64,000 nucleotides of DNA, taken from CAILUG01 sp038125665 (GTDB lineage: Bacteria; Pseudomonadota; Gammaproteobacteria; Pseudomonadales; Pseudohongiellaceae). Position 1 is the stretch's first letter. The number at the start of each line of letters is the position of its first letter. The DNA lies in assembly GCA_038125665.1 (NCBI GenBank), contig JAYPEI010000007.1, positions 32,721-96,720 on the forward strand, read 5' to 3'. The translations under genes and the position numbers were made by a program. Below are positions 44,676 to 53,213 of this stretch, piece after piece. The notes under the pieces were generated by a model, which made no database searches, had not been told where the DNA came from, and saw only the letters and a list, made by a program, of their open reading frames with translations.

Positions 44676-46171
44676 TTTTAGTGTGGTTAATGCTGATACT
44701 ATTCATTGGTGGTTTAGCTGCCTGGTTAGCCGAAAGTAGAGGAGCTGAACATCCCAGGTCTGTAGCTCTGGTTGCCATTTTTCTGGATCTGTTCATAGTG
44801 ATATTGATGATATTTGCTCCCGAAATTGTAGGTATTAAAAGCCCTCTGTTATCGATAGAAAATCTTCAGGGAGATTGGTTGGTGTTATATCAAAGTGAGT
44901 GGATTAATCGCTTTGGTGTTAAATTCCTATTCGGCTTGGATGGACTTTCACTCCTGCTTGTAGCACTCACTGTTGTGTTAGGTCTAGTTGCTCTGGGTGC
45001 CGCATGGGGTGAGATTAAAGAGCGTAGTGGTTTTTTCTATTTTAACTTGTTGTGGACATTGGCTGGGGTCATTGGTGTTTTCTCAGCCCTAGATTTGTTT
45101 CTTTTCTTCTTCTTCTGGGAAGTTATGTTGATACCAATGTATTTCATTATTGCAATCTGGGGGCATGAGAATAAGCAATACGCGGCTATGAAGTTTTTTA
45201 TCTTCACCCAGGTTTCAGGTCTATTAATGTTGTTGTCTATGTTGGTGCTGGTGTTCTACCATTTTGAAAGTACAGGCATTCTTACTTTTAACTATTTCGA
45301 GCTGATTGGAACCGTTCTGCCTGAAAATGTTGGCATCTGGGTGATGCTCGGATTCTTTGTGGCATTTGCGACGAAGCTTCCTGTTGTGCCTTTTCATAAC
45401 TGGCTGCCTGATGCTCACTCGCAAGCTCCAACGGCAGGTTCAGTAATCCTTGCAGGGATTCTACTTAAAACAGGAGCATACGGTTTATTACGTTTTGCAG
45501 TGCCTTTATTCCCAAATGAGAGCATGGAGTTTGCTCCGATTGCCATGGCACTTGGGGCCATTAGTATTTTATATACTGCTAAAGTAGCCTTTGCTCAGAA
45601 TGATCTTAAGCGACTGATTGCCTATACCTCTGTAAGCCACATGGGTTTTGTAGTTCTTGGCATATACGCCTGGAACGCTCAAGCTGTCCAAGGTGCCGTA
45701 ATGACCATGTTGGCACATGGTTTTAGCGCGGCAGCCTTATTCATGTTGGCAGGTGGACTACAGCACCGAATACATACCCGAAATATGGATGAAATGGGTG
45801 GTTTCTGGGGGGTTGTCCCACGGATGAGTTTCATGGCGTTATTCTTCACGGTAGCGGCTGTTGGTATGCCTGGACTCGGAAATTTTGTCGGAGAGTTCCT
45901 AGTTTTACTAGGTGGTTTTAAGGCTAATGTTACTGTTACTGTATTTGCTGCAATGGGACTCATAGTTGCCGCGGTTTACTCACTAATTGTTTTACAGAAA
46001 GTTTTTCATGGAGAGAACAAAAATAATCACATTATGCATGATCTGACTTACATGGAGTTTCTGTGCTTTGCACTGATGATGGTTGGACTAATTTGGATGG
46101 GACTATATCCTCAACCAATGCTAGACATGGCAGAACCAACTTTGCGTAGCTTGGGTGTTACATTCCAATAA
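44672..46171 (+). CDS. nuoM: NADH-quinone oxidoreductase subunit M
   Basis: An antiporter-like proton-pumping subunit, 499 aa (E. coli 509). It shows FFFFWEVMLIPMYFIIAIWG with the pumping glutamate, ATKLPVVPFHNWLPDAHSQAPTAGSVILAGILLKTGAYG, and SVSHMGFVVLGIY. The frame is open back to 44561, but the ATG at 44672 overlaps the nuoL stop (ATGA) and gives the normal start MILVWLMLIL. Confidence 0.96.
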   Translation: MILVWLMLILFIGGLAAWLAESRGAEHPRSVALVAIFLDLFIVILMIFAPEIVGIKSPLLSIENLQGDWLVLYQSEWINRFGVKFLFGLDGLSLLLVALTVVLGLVALGAAWGEIKERSGFFYFNLLWTLAGVIGVFSALDLFLFFFFWEVMLIPMYFIIAIWGHENKQYAAMKFFIFTQVSGLLMLLSMLVLVFYHFESTGILTFNYFELIGTVLPENVGIWVMLGFFVAFATKLPVVPFHNWLPDAHSQAPTAGSVILAGILLKTGAYGLLRFAVPLFPNESMEFAPIAMALGAISILYTAKVAFAQNDLKRLIAYTSVSHMGFVVLGIYAWNAQAVQGAVMTMLAHGFSAAALFMLAGGLQHRIHTRNMDEMGGFWGVVPRMSFMALFFTVAAVGMPGLGNFVGEFLVLLGGFKANVTVTVFAAMGLIVAAVYSLIVLQKVFHGENKNNHIMHDLTYMEFLCFALMMVGLIWMGLYPQPMLDMAEPTLRSLGVTFQ

Positions 46172-46204
46172 CTTTATATTGATAAGACTAGACGAGTTTA
46201 GATC

Positions 46205-47671
46205 ATGAGTTCAGCAGCAATTATAGATTTACTTCAATTAATCATGGTGACCACCACGACAGTGGTTGTCATGCTGGTAATTGCTTTTCGACGAGATCAT
46301 GGACTTATCAATGCATTAACTCAGACAGGTTTACTACTTGCTCTATTGATCCCTCAATTAATTCCACAAATCCTACCATTTCAAGTCACCCCTTTGCTGA
46401 TTTTTGATGATTTCAGTGCCTTGTTTAGTAGCATAATGCTAATCACCGCGATGGTGATTGTCGCGATGGCTTATCCTTATTTCGAGAAGAAGCATAATCA
46501 CAATGAAGAGTTTTATCTGTTATTGCTGACAGCAACCCTAGGTTCTCTTGTGATGGCCGGTTCAAACCATTTTGTTTCCATGTTCATCGGTATGGAAATG
46601 TTAGGTGTCAGTCTCTATGCCATGATCGCTTATCCTGTCCATTCAGCGTCTGTTCCTGTCAGGCCCATGGAAGCCGCTTTCAAATACCTCATAATGTCAG
46701 GTATGGCTTCTGCTTTTATGCTGTTTGGCATAGCTTTAATGTACGCCAGTTCAGGTAGCTTAGAATTTTCAGCATTGGCTCAATCAGTAAGTAGTCGAGC
46801 TACAGAAGATCTTGATTCAATCATGCTTGTCGGCTTGTTACTGTTGTTCTCAGGTATTGCCTTTAAATTATCCTTAGTCCCTTTTCATATATGGACTCCA
46901 GATGTGTATGAGGGTGCTCCTGTGCCCGTTACTGCCGTATTGGCCACAATGTCAAAAGCAGCTATGGTTGCTGTGGCTCTTAGGCTACTACTCAGCGCTC
47001 AATTGTCTTCAATAGGTGAGCTTGTCACTGCTTTAACTGTCATGGCCATAGCTTCCATGCTGTTGGGTAATTTCCTGGCGCTACTACAAACTAACGTTAA
47101 GCGTCTTTTGGCTTATTCATCGGTTGCACATCTCGGCTACTTGTTAGTTATTATCATCGCAGCAGCGCAGATTCCTGATTTATTGAGCGTAGAGGGAGCA
47201 GTTTTTTACATTGCCGCTTATGTGTTCACTTCTTTGGCTGGTTTTGTAGTAGTAAACGTGTTATCTGATGCCAGTCGCGAGCTAGTAGAATTAGAGGATT
47301 ATCGTGGCTTATTATGGCGTAATCCTATACTTGCCGCGGTCTTTATTATCGTACTGCTTTCGTTAGCGGGCATCCCATTAACAGCTGGGTTTATAGGTAA
47401 ATTTTATATATTTGTGACTGGGGTAGAAGGCGAATTATGGACTTTATTGACGGTCCTTATAGCGGGTTCCTCAGTGGCGTTATATTACTATCTTCGCTTT
47501 ATTTACGTCATGCTGCAATCAACCGCTACGGTGGCAGATGATCCTGCACTTCGTGCTATTCCGACTGGATCTAAGCTAGTGATGGCTGTTATGGTTGCCT
47601 TCATTATTGTTCTCGGTATTTATCCTGCTCCATTCATCACATCTATCCAGCAGCTTGCAGCGAGTTTCTAG
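46205..47671 (+). CDS. nuoN: NADH-quinone oxidoreductase subunit N
   Basis: The third antiporter-like subunit, 488 aa (E. coli 485). It carries FIGMEMLGVSLYAMIAY, AFKLSLVPFHIWTPDVYEGAPVPVTAVLATMSKAAMVA, YSSVAHLGYLLVI, and a C-terminal LGIYPAPFI. It ends the nuo operon 126 bp before the next gene. No clear T-tailed terminator follows. Confidence 0.96.
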   Translation: MSSAAIIDLLQLIMVTTTTVVVMLVIAFRRDHGLINALTQTGLLLALLIPQLIPQILPFQVTPLLIFDDFSALFSSIMLITAMVIVAMAYPYFEKKHNHNEEFYLLLLTATLGSLVMAGSNHFVSMFIGMEMLGVSLYAMIAYPVHSASVPVRPMEAAFKYLIMSGMASAFMLFGIALMYASSGSLEFSALAQSVSSRATEDLDSIMLVGLLLLFSGIAFKLSLVPFHIWTPDVYEGAPVPVTAVLATMSKAAMVAVALRLLLSAQLSSIGELVTALTVMAIASMLLGNFLALLQTNVKRLLAYSSVAHLGYLLVIIIAAAQIPDLLSVEGAVFYIAAYVFTSLAGFVVVNVLSDASRELVELEDYRGLLWRNPILAAVFIIVLLSLAGIPLTAGFIGKFYIFVTGVEGELWTLLTVLIAGSSVALYYYLRFIYVMLQSTATVADDPALRAIPTGSKLVMAVMVAFIIVLGIYPAPFITSIQQLAASF

Positions 47672-47707
47672 GGGATCTTGGTCATCACATAGTCTGAGCT
47701 TTCTTTT

Positions 47708-47736
47708 TTGACATTACCAAGCCGAATTATTCTAAC
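47708..47736 (+). promoter_or_regulatory. Candidate promoter for the OpgB-like gene
   Basis: A perfect TTGACA (47708-47713) lies 17 bp before TCTAAC (47731-47736), which matches the -10 consensus in four of six positions. The next start codon is the GTG at 47797. Confidence 0.4.
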
Positions 47737-47796
47737 TGTGATAAAGTCTGTGTATCGATAGTGAAAAAATAACACTGTAAATACTGGGAGAAGGGG

Positions 47797-50268
47797 GTGT
47801 TCAGAGTACTCCTAACTGTTAGCGGGCTTATAAAATTAATCAAACTTTGGTTGATATTGATTACCCCACTTTTAGTTTGTTACTTCTTCAGTTTGCCGAG
47901 TGAGGAGTTCTCGCCTAGGTTGTGGTTGCTACAAGCAACCACTGCTTCGTTTTTTATTTTGTTACTTGTTTTTTTAATTTCTTCATACATTGGTCAACTG
48001 AGTAGATCAGAGTGGTTTAGGCCGATGCTTAATATGGTGTTATTTACACCACTACTAATATGGCAGCTATTTAGAGTCTTGTCCTTTTACTTTCAAGGCA
48101 GCTCGTTCAATGATCGATTTTTTTATCATTTGTCATGGGATACTCTTTTAGAAAGCATTAACTACCCGTGGTTGCTTACTTTGGCCTGTTTATACTTGTT
48201 ACTTGGGTGTTACTTAATTCATTGCTTACCTTCTTCCTTAGTCGTCAAAAAAATAAAAATTCTGCTTCCGCTGTTATTTTTATCTGTGTCAATTGATCCT
48301 GACTTGAATGAAGGAACGAAAATTCTTTGGCAACGTTATGTCGGACAAGATGAGATAATTCTAGCTGATGTAGACTGGGAGAAGCTTGGCCTAAACCCCC
48401 AGACACTAGCGAATTTAGATGATCCATTAAAACCTGAGAAACCTGGAAAAAATCTTGTCCTTATCTATCTTGAAAGTCTAGAGGCTATTTATCTAGAGGA
48501 AAACATCTTTCCAGGATTAACACCAAGAATAAATAAGTTACGGCAGGAGGGACTATATTTTTCTGGGATCAACTCAACACCGGGCACCACTTGGACAGTG
48601 GCTGGTATTGTGTCCTCACAGTGTGGAACGCCTTTGCTTTTTGATGCCGTGCTCGACGGGAACGACGTACTACATAACGGGTACTTAGAGAAAGCCAATT
48701 GCCTGGGAGATGTGCTTAATTCTCTTAATTATCATCAGATTTTTTTGGGAGGAGCGAGCCTTGGCTTTGCTGGTAAGGGACACTTTTTGCAGCAACATGG
48801 CTATAACGATGTATTAGGTTATGAAGAACTCTCGACTTATTTAGAGAATCCCTCTTATCGAAACAATTGGGGCCTATTTGATGACTCTTTATTTGCTGAG
48901 GCAAAAAAACAATGGGACATACTTAGTACCGGTAGTCAGCCATTTAATTTAACCCTGCTAACCGTGGATACACATCACCCAAGTGGGTGGCCCTCTGCGA
49001 CTTGTCAGCCTTATTCTGAGAATTCAAACGGTATTTTACAAGCTGTTCATTGTACAGATCAGTTGGTAGGGCAATTTATCGAGGACCTTCGACAGTCAGT
49101 AGTTTTTGAAAATACAGTAGTAGCTCTGATGTCTGACCACCTGGCAATGCGCAATACTGCACAAGACTACTACCCATCCGACTATGAGCGTCGTCCGTTT
49201 ATGCTGATTCTTAACAGTGTAGAAACTGGTGAATTGACCTATGAATCCTCGCATATGGATATAGCACCAACACTACTTCATACTATGAATATTAATCCAT
49301 TACCTCCTTTTTTGGCGGGTAGGGATCTGTTATCACTAGCTTCTGAAAAGAAATTGGACGGTAACTTACCGATTAAACCAGCCTACTTGGAACAAGATCG
49401 TCTCTCTTTGATTACCCGACTTAATCGAGAAATGCTTAGTACTAATAGTAAAAACATTTGCTCAGATAGGGAAACAGTTAAGGTCGTTGATGGTCAGTTA
49501 TTTGTGGGGGGGCAGCAGGTTCTTATCAGTATGAATGGCTACCCAATAAGGTTGCAGGAATTGAGCGAGGACCGTAGTCTATTAGTTTTTCTGGATAATC
49601 AAGGACACATTCTTGGTAGTAAAATTGAGCCAACAGCAAATCTTAGCTTTCTACTGGGTTCTCGACCTAATCAATCAGCCTTAGTCTTTTCTGCAGGGGC
49701 AGGATTGCAACATCTGGCAGGACCAAAAGAGCTTCCGTTTGTTGGTCTTTATTATATTAATTCCTCATTAGAACTAACTTTGATAGATACTGTCTTTGAT
49801 ACTGAACAATTCGTTTCAGGTCAACATTGCAGGTTTTTAGAGAGCCTACTAAAAGAAGAATCAGAATCTTTGCCTATTGAGAGCTTTTGTCCTCAATGGG
49901 CAACATTGGCATCTGCTGATCCATATATAGTTCAATCTAGTTCAAATTTAGAGGATCTTCAATTTAACCAAGTTTCGACAGGATTCAACTGGTTTAAGGG
50001 AAGTCTTGTGCGTATCAAGAGCTCAGGTGAGCTCTCTTCAACAAAGCTGAATGAGGCTGATTATGCTCCTGTTTACGAACTAGCTTCGTTGTCCTTATTT
50101 GCTTCTTACAAAGAACTGCCTCCAACATCCAGGTGCCATCCTTGGTTTCGTGGGGGTTTATTACTTGTCCCTTTTGTCAATTCACCTGAGGGAGCAATGG
50201 CCCTCCTATTTGAACGGGATAAACAAGTTAATACTCGATTCCATTTAAGAGAAGCCAAAAAACTTTAA
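47797..50268 (+). CDS. OpgB/MdoB-like membrane phosphoglycerol transferase (sulfatase fold)
   Basis: In E. coli, OpgB moves phosphoglycerol from phosphatidylglycerol onto periplasmic glucans. This 823-aa protein has about five membrane helices in residues 8-170, then an alkaline-phosphatase-superfamily domain (about 218-510). Metal and nucleophile signatures are Glu226 in IYLESLE, Thr267 in PGTTWTVAGIVSSQCG, DTHHPSG (Asp391 to His394) and SDHLAM (Asp447, His448). These follow E. coli MdoB (PGTDYTIAG, DTHHPDG, SDHLAM, recalled) more closely than LtaS. About 300 further C-terminal residues, from about 520, show no domain I recognise. GTG start after GAGAAGGGG. opgG/opgH are not in the window, so the acceptor is uncertain. 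Confidence 0.8.
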   Translation: MFRVLLTVSGLIKLIKLWLILITPLLVCYFFSLPSEEFSPRLWLLQATTASFFILLLVFLISSYIGQLSRSEWFRPMLNMVLFTPLLIWQLFRVLSFYFQGSSFNDRFFYHLSWDTLLESINYPWLLTLACLYLLLGCYLIHCLPSSLVVKKIKILLPLLFLSVSIDPDLNEGTKILWQRYVGQDEIILADVDWEKLGLNPQTLANLDDPLKPEKPGKNLVLIYLESLEAIYLEENIFPGLTPRINKLRQEGLYFSGINSTPGTTWTVAGIVSSQCGTPLLFDAVLDGNDVLHNGYLEKANCLGDVLNSLNYHQIFLGGASLGFAGKGHFLQQHGYNDVLGYEELSTYLENPSYRNNWGLFDDSLFAEAKKQWDILSTGSQPFNLTLLTVDTHHPSGWPSATCQPYSENSNGILQAVHCTDQLVGQFIEDLRQSVVFENTVVALMSDHLAMRNTAQDYYPSDYERRPFMLILNSVETGELTYESSHMDIAPTLLHTMNINPLPPFLAGRDLLSLASEKKLDGNLPIKPAYLEQDRLSLITRLNREMLSTNSKNICSDRETVKVVDGQLFVGGQQVLISMNGYPIRLQELSEDRSLLVFLDNQGHILGSKIEPTANLSFLLGSRPNQSALVFSAGAGLQHLAGPKELPFVGLYYINSSLELTLIDTVFDTEQFVSGQHCRFLESLLKEESESLPIESFCPQWATLASADPYIVQSSSNLEDLQFNQVSTGFNWFKGSLVRIKSSGELSSTKLNEADYAPVYELASLSLFASYKELPPTSRCHPWFRGGLLLVPFVNSPEGAMALLFERDKQVNTRFHLREAKKL

Positions 50269-50288
50269 AATAACTTAATAATCCTTAA

Positions 50289-50307
50289 TTTAGCTTGCAA
50301 AGCTAAA
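50289..50307. repeat. Stem-loop TTTAGCTTGCAAAGCTAAA after the OpgB-like gene
   Basis: Eight-base arms TTTAGCTT and AAGCTAAA pair perfectly around GCA, 20 bp after the stop codon. No strong T run follows on either strand. It may be a weak terminator or a binding site. Confidence 0.4.
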
Positions 50308-50460
50308 ACCAAACTGATTAGAATCTCTATCCGAGCCTGTTTGCATATGCAGAGACACAAGTGCCGGGACCTAGCTATCTGGTTACGAGTAAGTTTATGT
50401 TTTATTCGTAACCTATTGATAAAAATAAATAAGTAAAATTTAAATAGGAAAGTTACTAGA

Positions 50461-50488
50461 ACATCAGGTATGGTTCATCCCCTGATGT
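50461..50488. repeat. Inverted repeat upstream of the recombinase-like gene
   Basis: ACATCAGG (50461-50468) and CCTGATGT (50481-50488) are perfect inverted copies separated by 12 bp, 38 bp before the start of the recombinase-like gene. A 10-bp palindrome TGCATATGCA lies further upstream at 50342-50351. The spacing resembles a dimer operator or half of a recombinase site. Confidence 0.4.
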
Positions 50489-50525
50489 CTCAAGTGTTTC
50501 CGCGATAGAAATAAAAGGTAGAGTT

Positions 50526-51230
50526 ATGACAGTTTTCAGCTATGCACGTACTTCCCTGGTCGAACAAACGGACCAGGGTGAGCAATTACAAGAGCAACTT
50601 GAGCGTGAGAGTCTAAGACTCCATACCTACGCATTGCGTGTAGGTTTGAAAGTGGAAGTACCTGTGATTGATCGTGACGTGCTATGGTCAATCGAACTCA
50701 ATAAAAGGCCAGGTTGGAAGTATCTTCTCGACAGAGTTGATACTGGTGACATTATCATTACTTGTACTATGGAAAGAATGTTTAGTAGTACTGAGGATGT
50801 TTTTAATGCACTTAAAATTCTTCGTAAACGTAAAGTCCGTCTCTATGTAGTAGACTTAGAGTCGGAAATTACTAATCCACATTACAGTCCTCAGTTTGAG
50901 AAGGTGGTAAAAGTCTTCCAGGGCTTAGAGAAGCGTCGCTCAACTGAACGAGTTAAAACGGTTAAACAACGCCAACGAGATGAAGGACGTTTTCTAGGAG
51001 GCAGCCGTCCCTTTGGGTATACCGTTCATAGTAATGGAAGACTTATCGAAAATCCGATGGAACAAAAAGTACTTCGACGGATTCTCAAAATGAACCAAGA
51101 GGGTAAATCTTTGCGAGCTATCTCTGCTGAGGTTAGTTCACCTGTGATGCCAATCAGTTTTAAAACCGTGCAGCGTCTCATTAAACGTCATCAAGAGCTG
51201 GCCGAAGAGATACGCAGAGCCGAATTTTGA
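50526..51230 (+). CDS. Serine-recombinase-like protein with altered active site
   Basis: A 234-aa protein of the resolvase/invertase superfamily. The N-terminal catalytic fold is clear: Tyr6, Arg8, nucleophile Ser10 and Gln14 align with gamma-delta resolvase at the same numbers, and Arg61 in KRPGWKYLL matches its Arg45. However, the DRLGR motif reads ERMFS (residues 83-87). The catalytic arginine equivalent to Arg71 is Ser87, and the aspartate is glutamate. After helix E comes GRFLGGSRPFGY, normally seen in large serine recombinases, and then a helix-turn-helix (GKSLRAISAEVS, SFKTVQRLIK). AAGGTAGAG precedes the ATG. The gene ends 23 bp before lolC. It could be a domesticated DNA-binding protein or a weak recombinase. 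Confidence 0.8.
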   Translation: MTVFSYARTSLVEQTDQGEQLQEQLERESLRLHTYALRVGLKVEVPVIDRDVLWSIELNKRPGWKYLLDRVDTGDIIITCTMERMFSSTEDVFNALKILRKRKVRLYVVDLESEITNPHYSPQFEKVVKVFQGLEKRRSTERVKTVKQRQRDEGRFLGGSRPFGYTVHSNGRLIENPMEQKVLRRILKMNQEGKSLRAISAEVSSPVMPISFKTVQRLIKRHQELAEEIRRAEF

Positions 51231-51253
51231 TGCCCTTAGCTCGAATATAATTT

Positions 51254-52519
51254 ATGACGCGCAGTCAAAGTGCTTGCTTTCTTATAGCGCTGCGCTATCT
51301 AAGTTCGCAACGCGGTAAAGGGGTCATTTCATTGACGAGCTTGTTCTCAATGGCAGGTTTGGCATTGGGCGTTTTTACTTTGATTGTTGTTCTCTCTCTT
51401 TTTAATGGTTCAAGATTAGTCCAGCGTGACCGAACCCTGTTGACTGTTCCACATGCCAATCTTATGACTAATGGAGAGCAGGTTGATTGGGGAGAAGTGG
51501 GTAGGCAGGTTCTAAGTGTCCCAGGTGTTGCTGGGGTCGCTCCTTATTTATCATTGGAAGTGTTGCTTAGCCATCAAGGTAGACATCAAGTTACGCTTGT
51601 AAAAGGTATTGATCCTTCTGTCGAAAGAGGTGTTTCCTCATTGGAGGAGGCTCTTATCTTTGGCAGTTTTACTGAGCTGTCTGCAGGTAGTCATGCCATT
51701 ATTCTGGGTAGAGACATCGCTAACCAATTGCAAGTGAGAGCAGGTGACGCGGTGAATGTCCTATTACCTGTTGTACAAACAAGTCCGAGTTTCACAAAGG
51801 ATGCTATCCAGAGAACACGAGTAAGTTTGCAGTTGAGTCGCTTCACTGTTGCAGGTATTTTCGATGTGAATTACAACATCGGGAGTAATTTAGCTTATAT
51901 AAATCTTACTGATGCCAAAATACTCGCCGAAAACTCTCCAGTGGAGCTACGTTTACGAATGGAGGTGATTGAGGATGCACCTGAGGTTTTACAATCTGTA
52001 CTTTCAAAATTACAAGAATCCCTCCCAACTATGAAAGGCGAAGATTGGACACAAGCTCAAGCAGCGCTTTTTCAGGCCCTGCGTCTTGAAAAGATGATAA
52101 CTGGATTTATGTTATTGATGATTGTTGCCATTGGAGCCTTCAATATCGTTTCGACCCTGGCCATGAATGTTGCTGAAAGGACTCCAGATGTTGCGATTCT
52201 ACGCACAATGGGAGCTAGCCGTTTCGATTTGCTATTGATTTTTCTTCTGTTGGGCCTTATGGGTGCTTTTTTAGGAATTAGCTTTGGAACTATAGCCGGT
52301 ATCATAGTCACCTTGAATTTCGCTACTATCGGCGGAGAGTTACAAACATTACTTAATCCACAAGGACTTTATGTAATAGGTGAGTTACCTGCTGTATTGC
52401 AGTTTGATGATGTTGTGTTGGCTGTGGTTTCCTCACTAATAATTTCTATATTAGCAGCACTTTACCCTGCATGGAGAGCGAGTGGAATTCTTCCCGCCGA
52501 GGTGCTTAGATATGAGTAG
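51254..52519 (+). CDS. lolC: Lipoprotein-releasing system permease LolC
   Basis: A membrane subunit of LolCDE, which extracts outer-membrane lipoproteins from the inner membrane and passes them to LolA. The 421-aa protein has the four-helix FtsX/MacB layout: helix 1 at about 28-52, a large periplasmic domain, then three helices in the last 150 residues. FQALRLEKMITGFMLLMIVAIGAFNIVSTLA and the ending PAEVLRYE match LolC rather than LolE. It follows the recombinase-like gene by 23 bp and overlaps lolD by 8 bp. Confidence 0.9.
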   Translation: MTRSQSACFLIALRYLSSQRGKGVISLTSLFSMAGLALGVFTLIVVLSLFNGSRLVQRDRTLLTVPHANLMTNGEQVDWGEVGRQVLSVPGVAGVAPYLSLEVLLSHQGRHQVTLVKGIDPSVERGVSSLEEALIFGSFTELSAGSHAIILGRDIANQLQVRAGDAVNVLLPVVQTSPSFTKDAIQRTRVSLQLSRFTVAGIFDVNYNIGSNLAYINLTDAKILAENSPVELRLRMEVIEDAPEVLQSVLSKLQESLPTMKGEDWTQAQAALFQALRLEKMITGFMLLMIVAIGAFNIVSTLAMNVAERTPDVAILRTMGASRFDLLLIFLLLGLMGAFLGISFGTIAGIIVTLNFATIGGELQTLLNPQGLYVIGELPAVLQFDDVVLAVVSSLIISILAALYPAWRASGILPAEVLRYE

Positions 52520-53213
52520 CAATAGTCCTGTATTACTATGCCGTTCGCTGAGTAAAAGCTACACTGATGGTGGTGTATCTGTTGATGTTCTTTCAGGACT
52601 TGAGCTTTCAGTGGCGGCACGTGAAAAAGTTGCCATCCTAGGTGTTTCTGGCTCAGGGAAAACTACCTTACTCAACATGCTTGGAGGTCTGGATAAACCC
52701 ACGAGTGGTGAAGTGCTTGTTCAAGGTAAAAATCTTGCGACTCTTAAGGAGAGTGAGCTGGACCAACTGCGCAATACTCAACTTGGATTCGTCTACCAAT
52801 TCCATCATTTACTTAAAGAGTTCTCAGCTCAAGAAAATGTTGCTATGCCTCTATTGATTAGAGGTATGGAAAAAAAAACAGCGATGAAACATGCAGCAGA
52901 TATACTCAGCAAAGTCCATCTTGCCCAACGTATGACTCATATACCTGCACAACTTTCTGGAGGCGAGCGCCAAAGGGTGGCGATAGCAAGAGCTATGGTT
53001 ACTCAACCAGTTTGTGTATTGATGGATGAGCCGACGGGAAATCTAGATCCCTATACTGGTGAAGCAATTCAAAAACTTATCCACACTTTAAACGAAGTAG
53101 GCAATACTAGTTTTGTGTTAGTAACTCACGATCTCTCTTTAGCCAATCAAATGCACAGGGTGTTAAAGTTAGAGCAGGGTAAGTTACAAGATGTCATTAA
53201 AAGTGAAGAATAA
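52512..53213 (+). CDS. lolD: Lipoprotein-releasing system ATPase LolD
   Basis: The ATPase of LolCDE, 233 aa. Walker A GVSGSGKTTLLNMLGGLD, Q-loop VYQFHHLLKEFSAQENV (with the LolD-typical FHHLL), signature LSGGERQRVAIARAM, Walker B VLMDEPTGNLD and the H-loop VTHD are all present. The frame is open from 52482, but the ATG at 52512, overlapping the lolC stop, gives the normal start. Confidence 0.95.
   Translation: MSSNSPVLLCRSLSKSYTDGGVSVDVLSGLELSVAAREKVAILGVSGSGKTTLLNMLGGLDKPTSGEVLVQGKNLATLKESELDQLRNTQLGFVYQFHHLLKEFSAQENVAMPLLIRGMEKKTAMKHAADILSKVHLAQRMTHIPAQLSGGERQRVAIARAMVTQPVCVLMDEPTGNLDPYTGEAIQKLIHTLNEVGNTSFVLVTHDLSLANQMHRVLKLEQGKLQDVIKSEE

Noticed and set aside
50526..51230. Recombinase gene as evidence of a phage or transposon
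   Set aside because: No integrase partner, terminal repeats, target duplication or cargo genes surround it; it is packed into a housekeeping operon.
52482..52511. Earlier start for lolD inside lolC
   Set aside because: The extra ten residues are lolC read in another frame; the ATG at 52512 fits the family.
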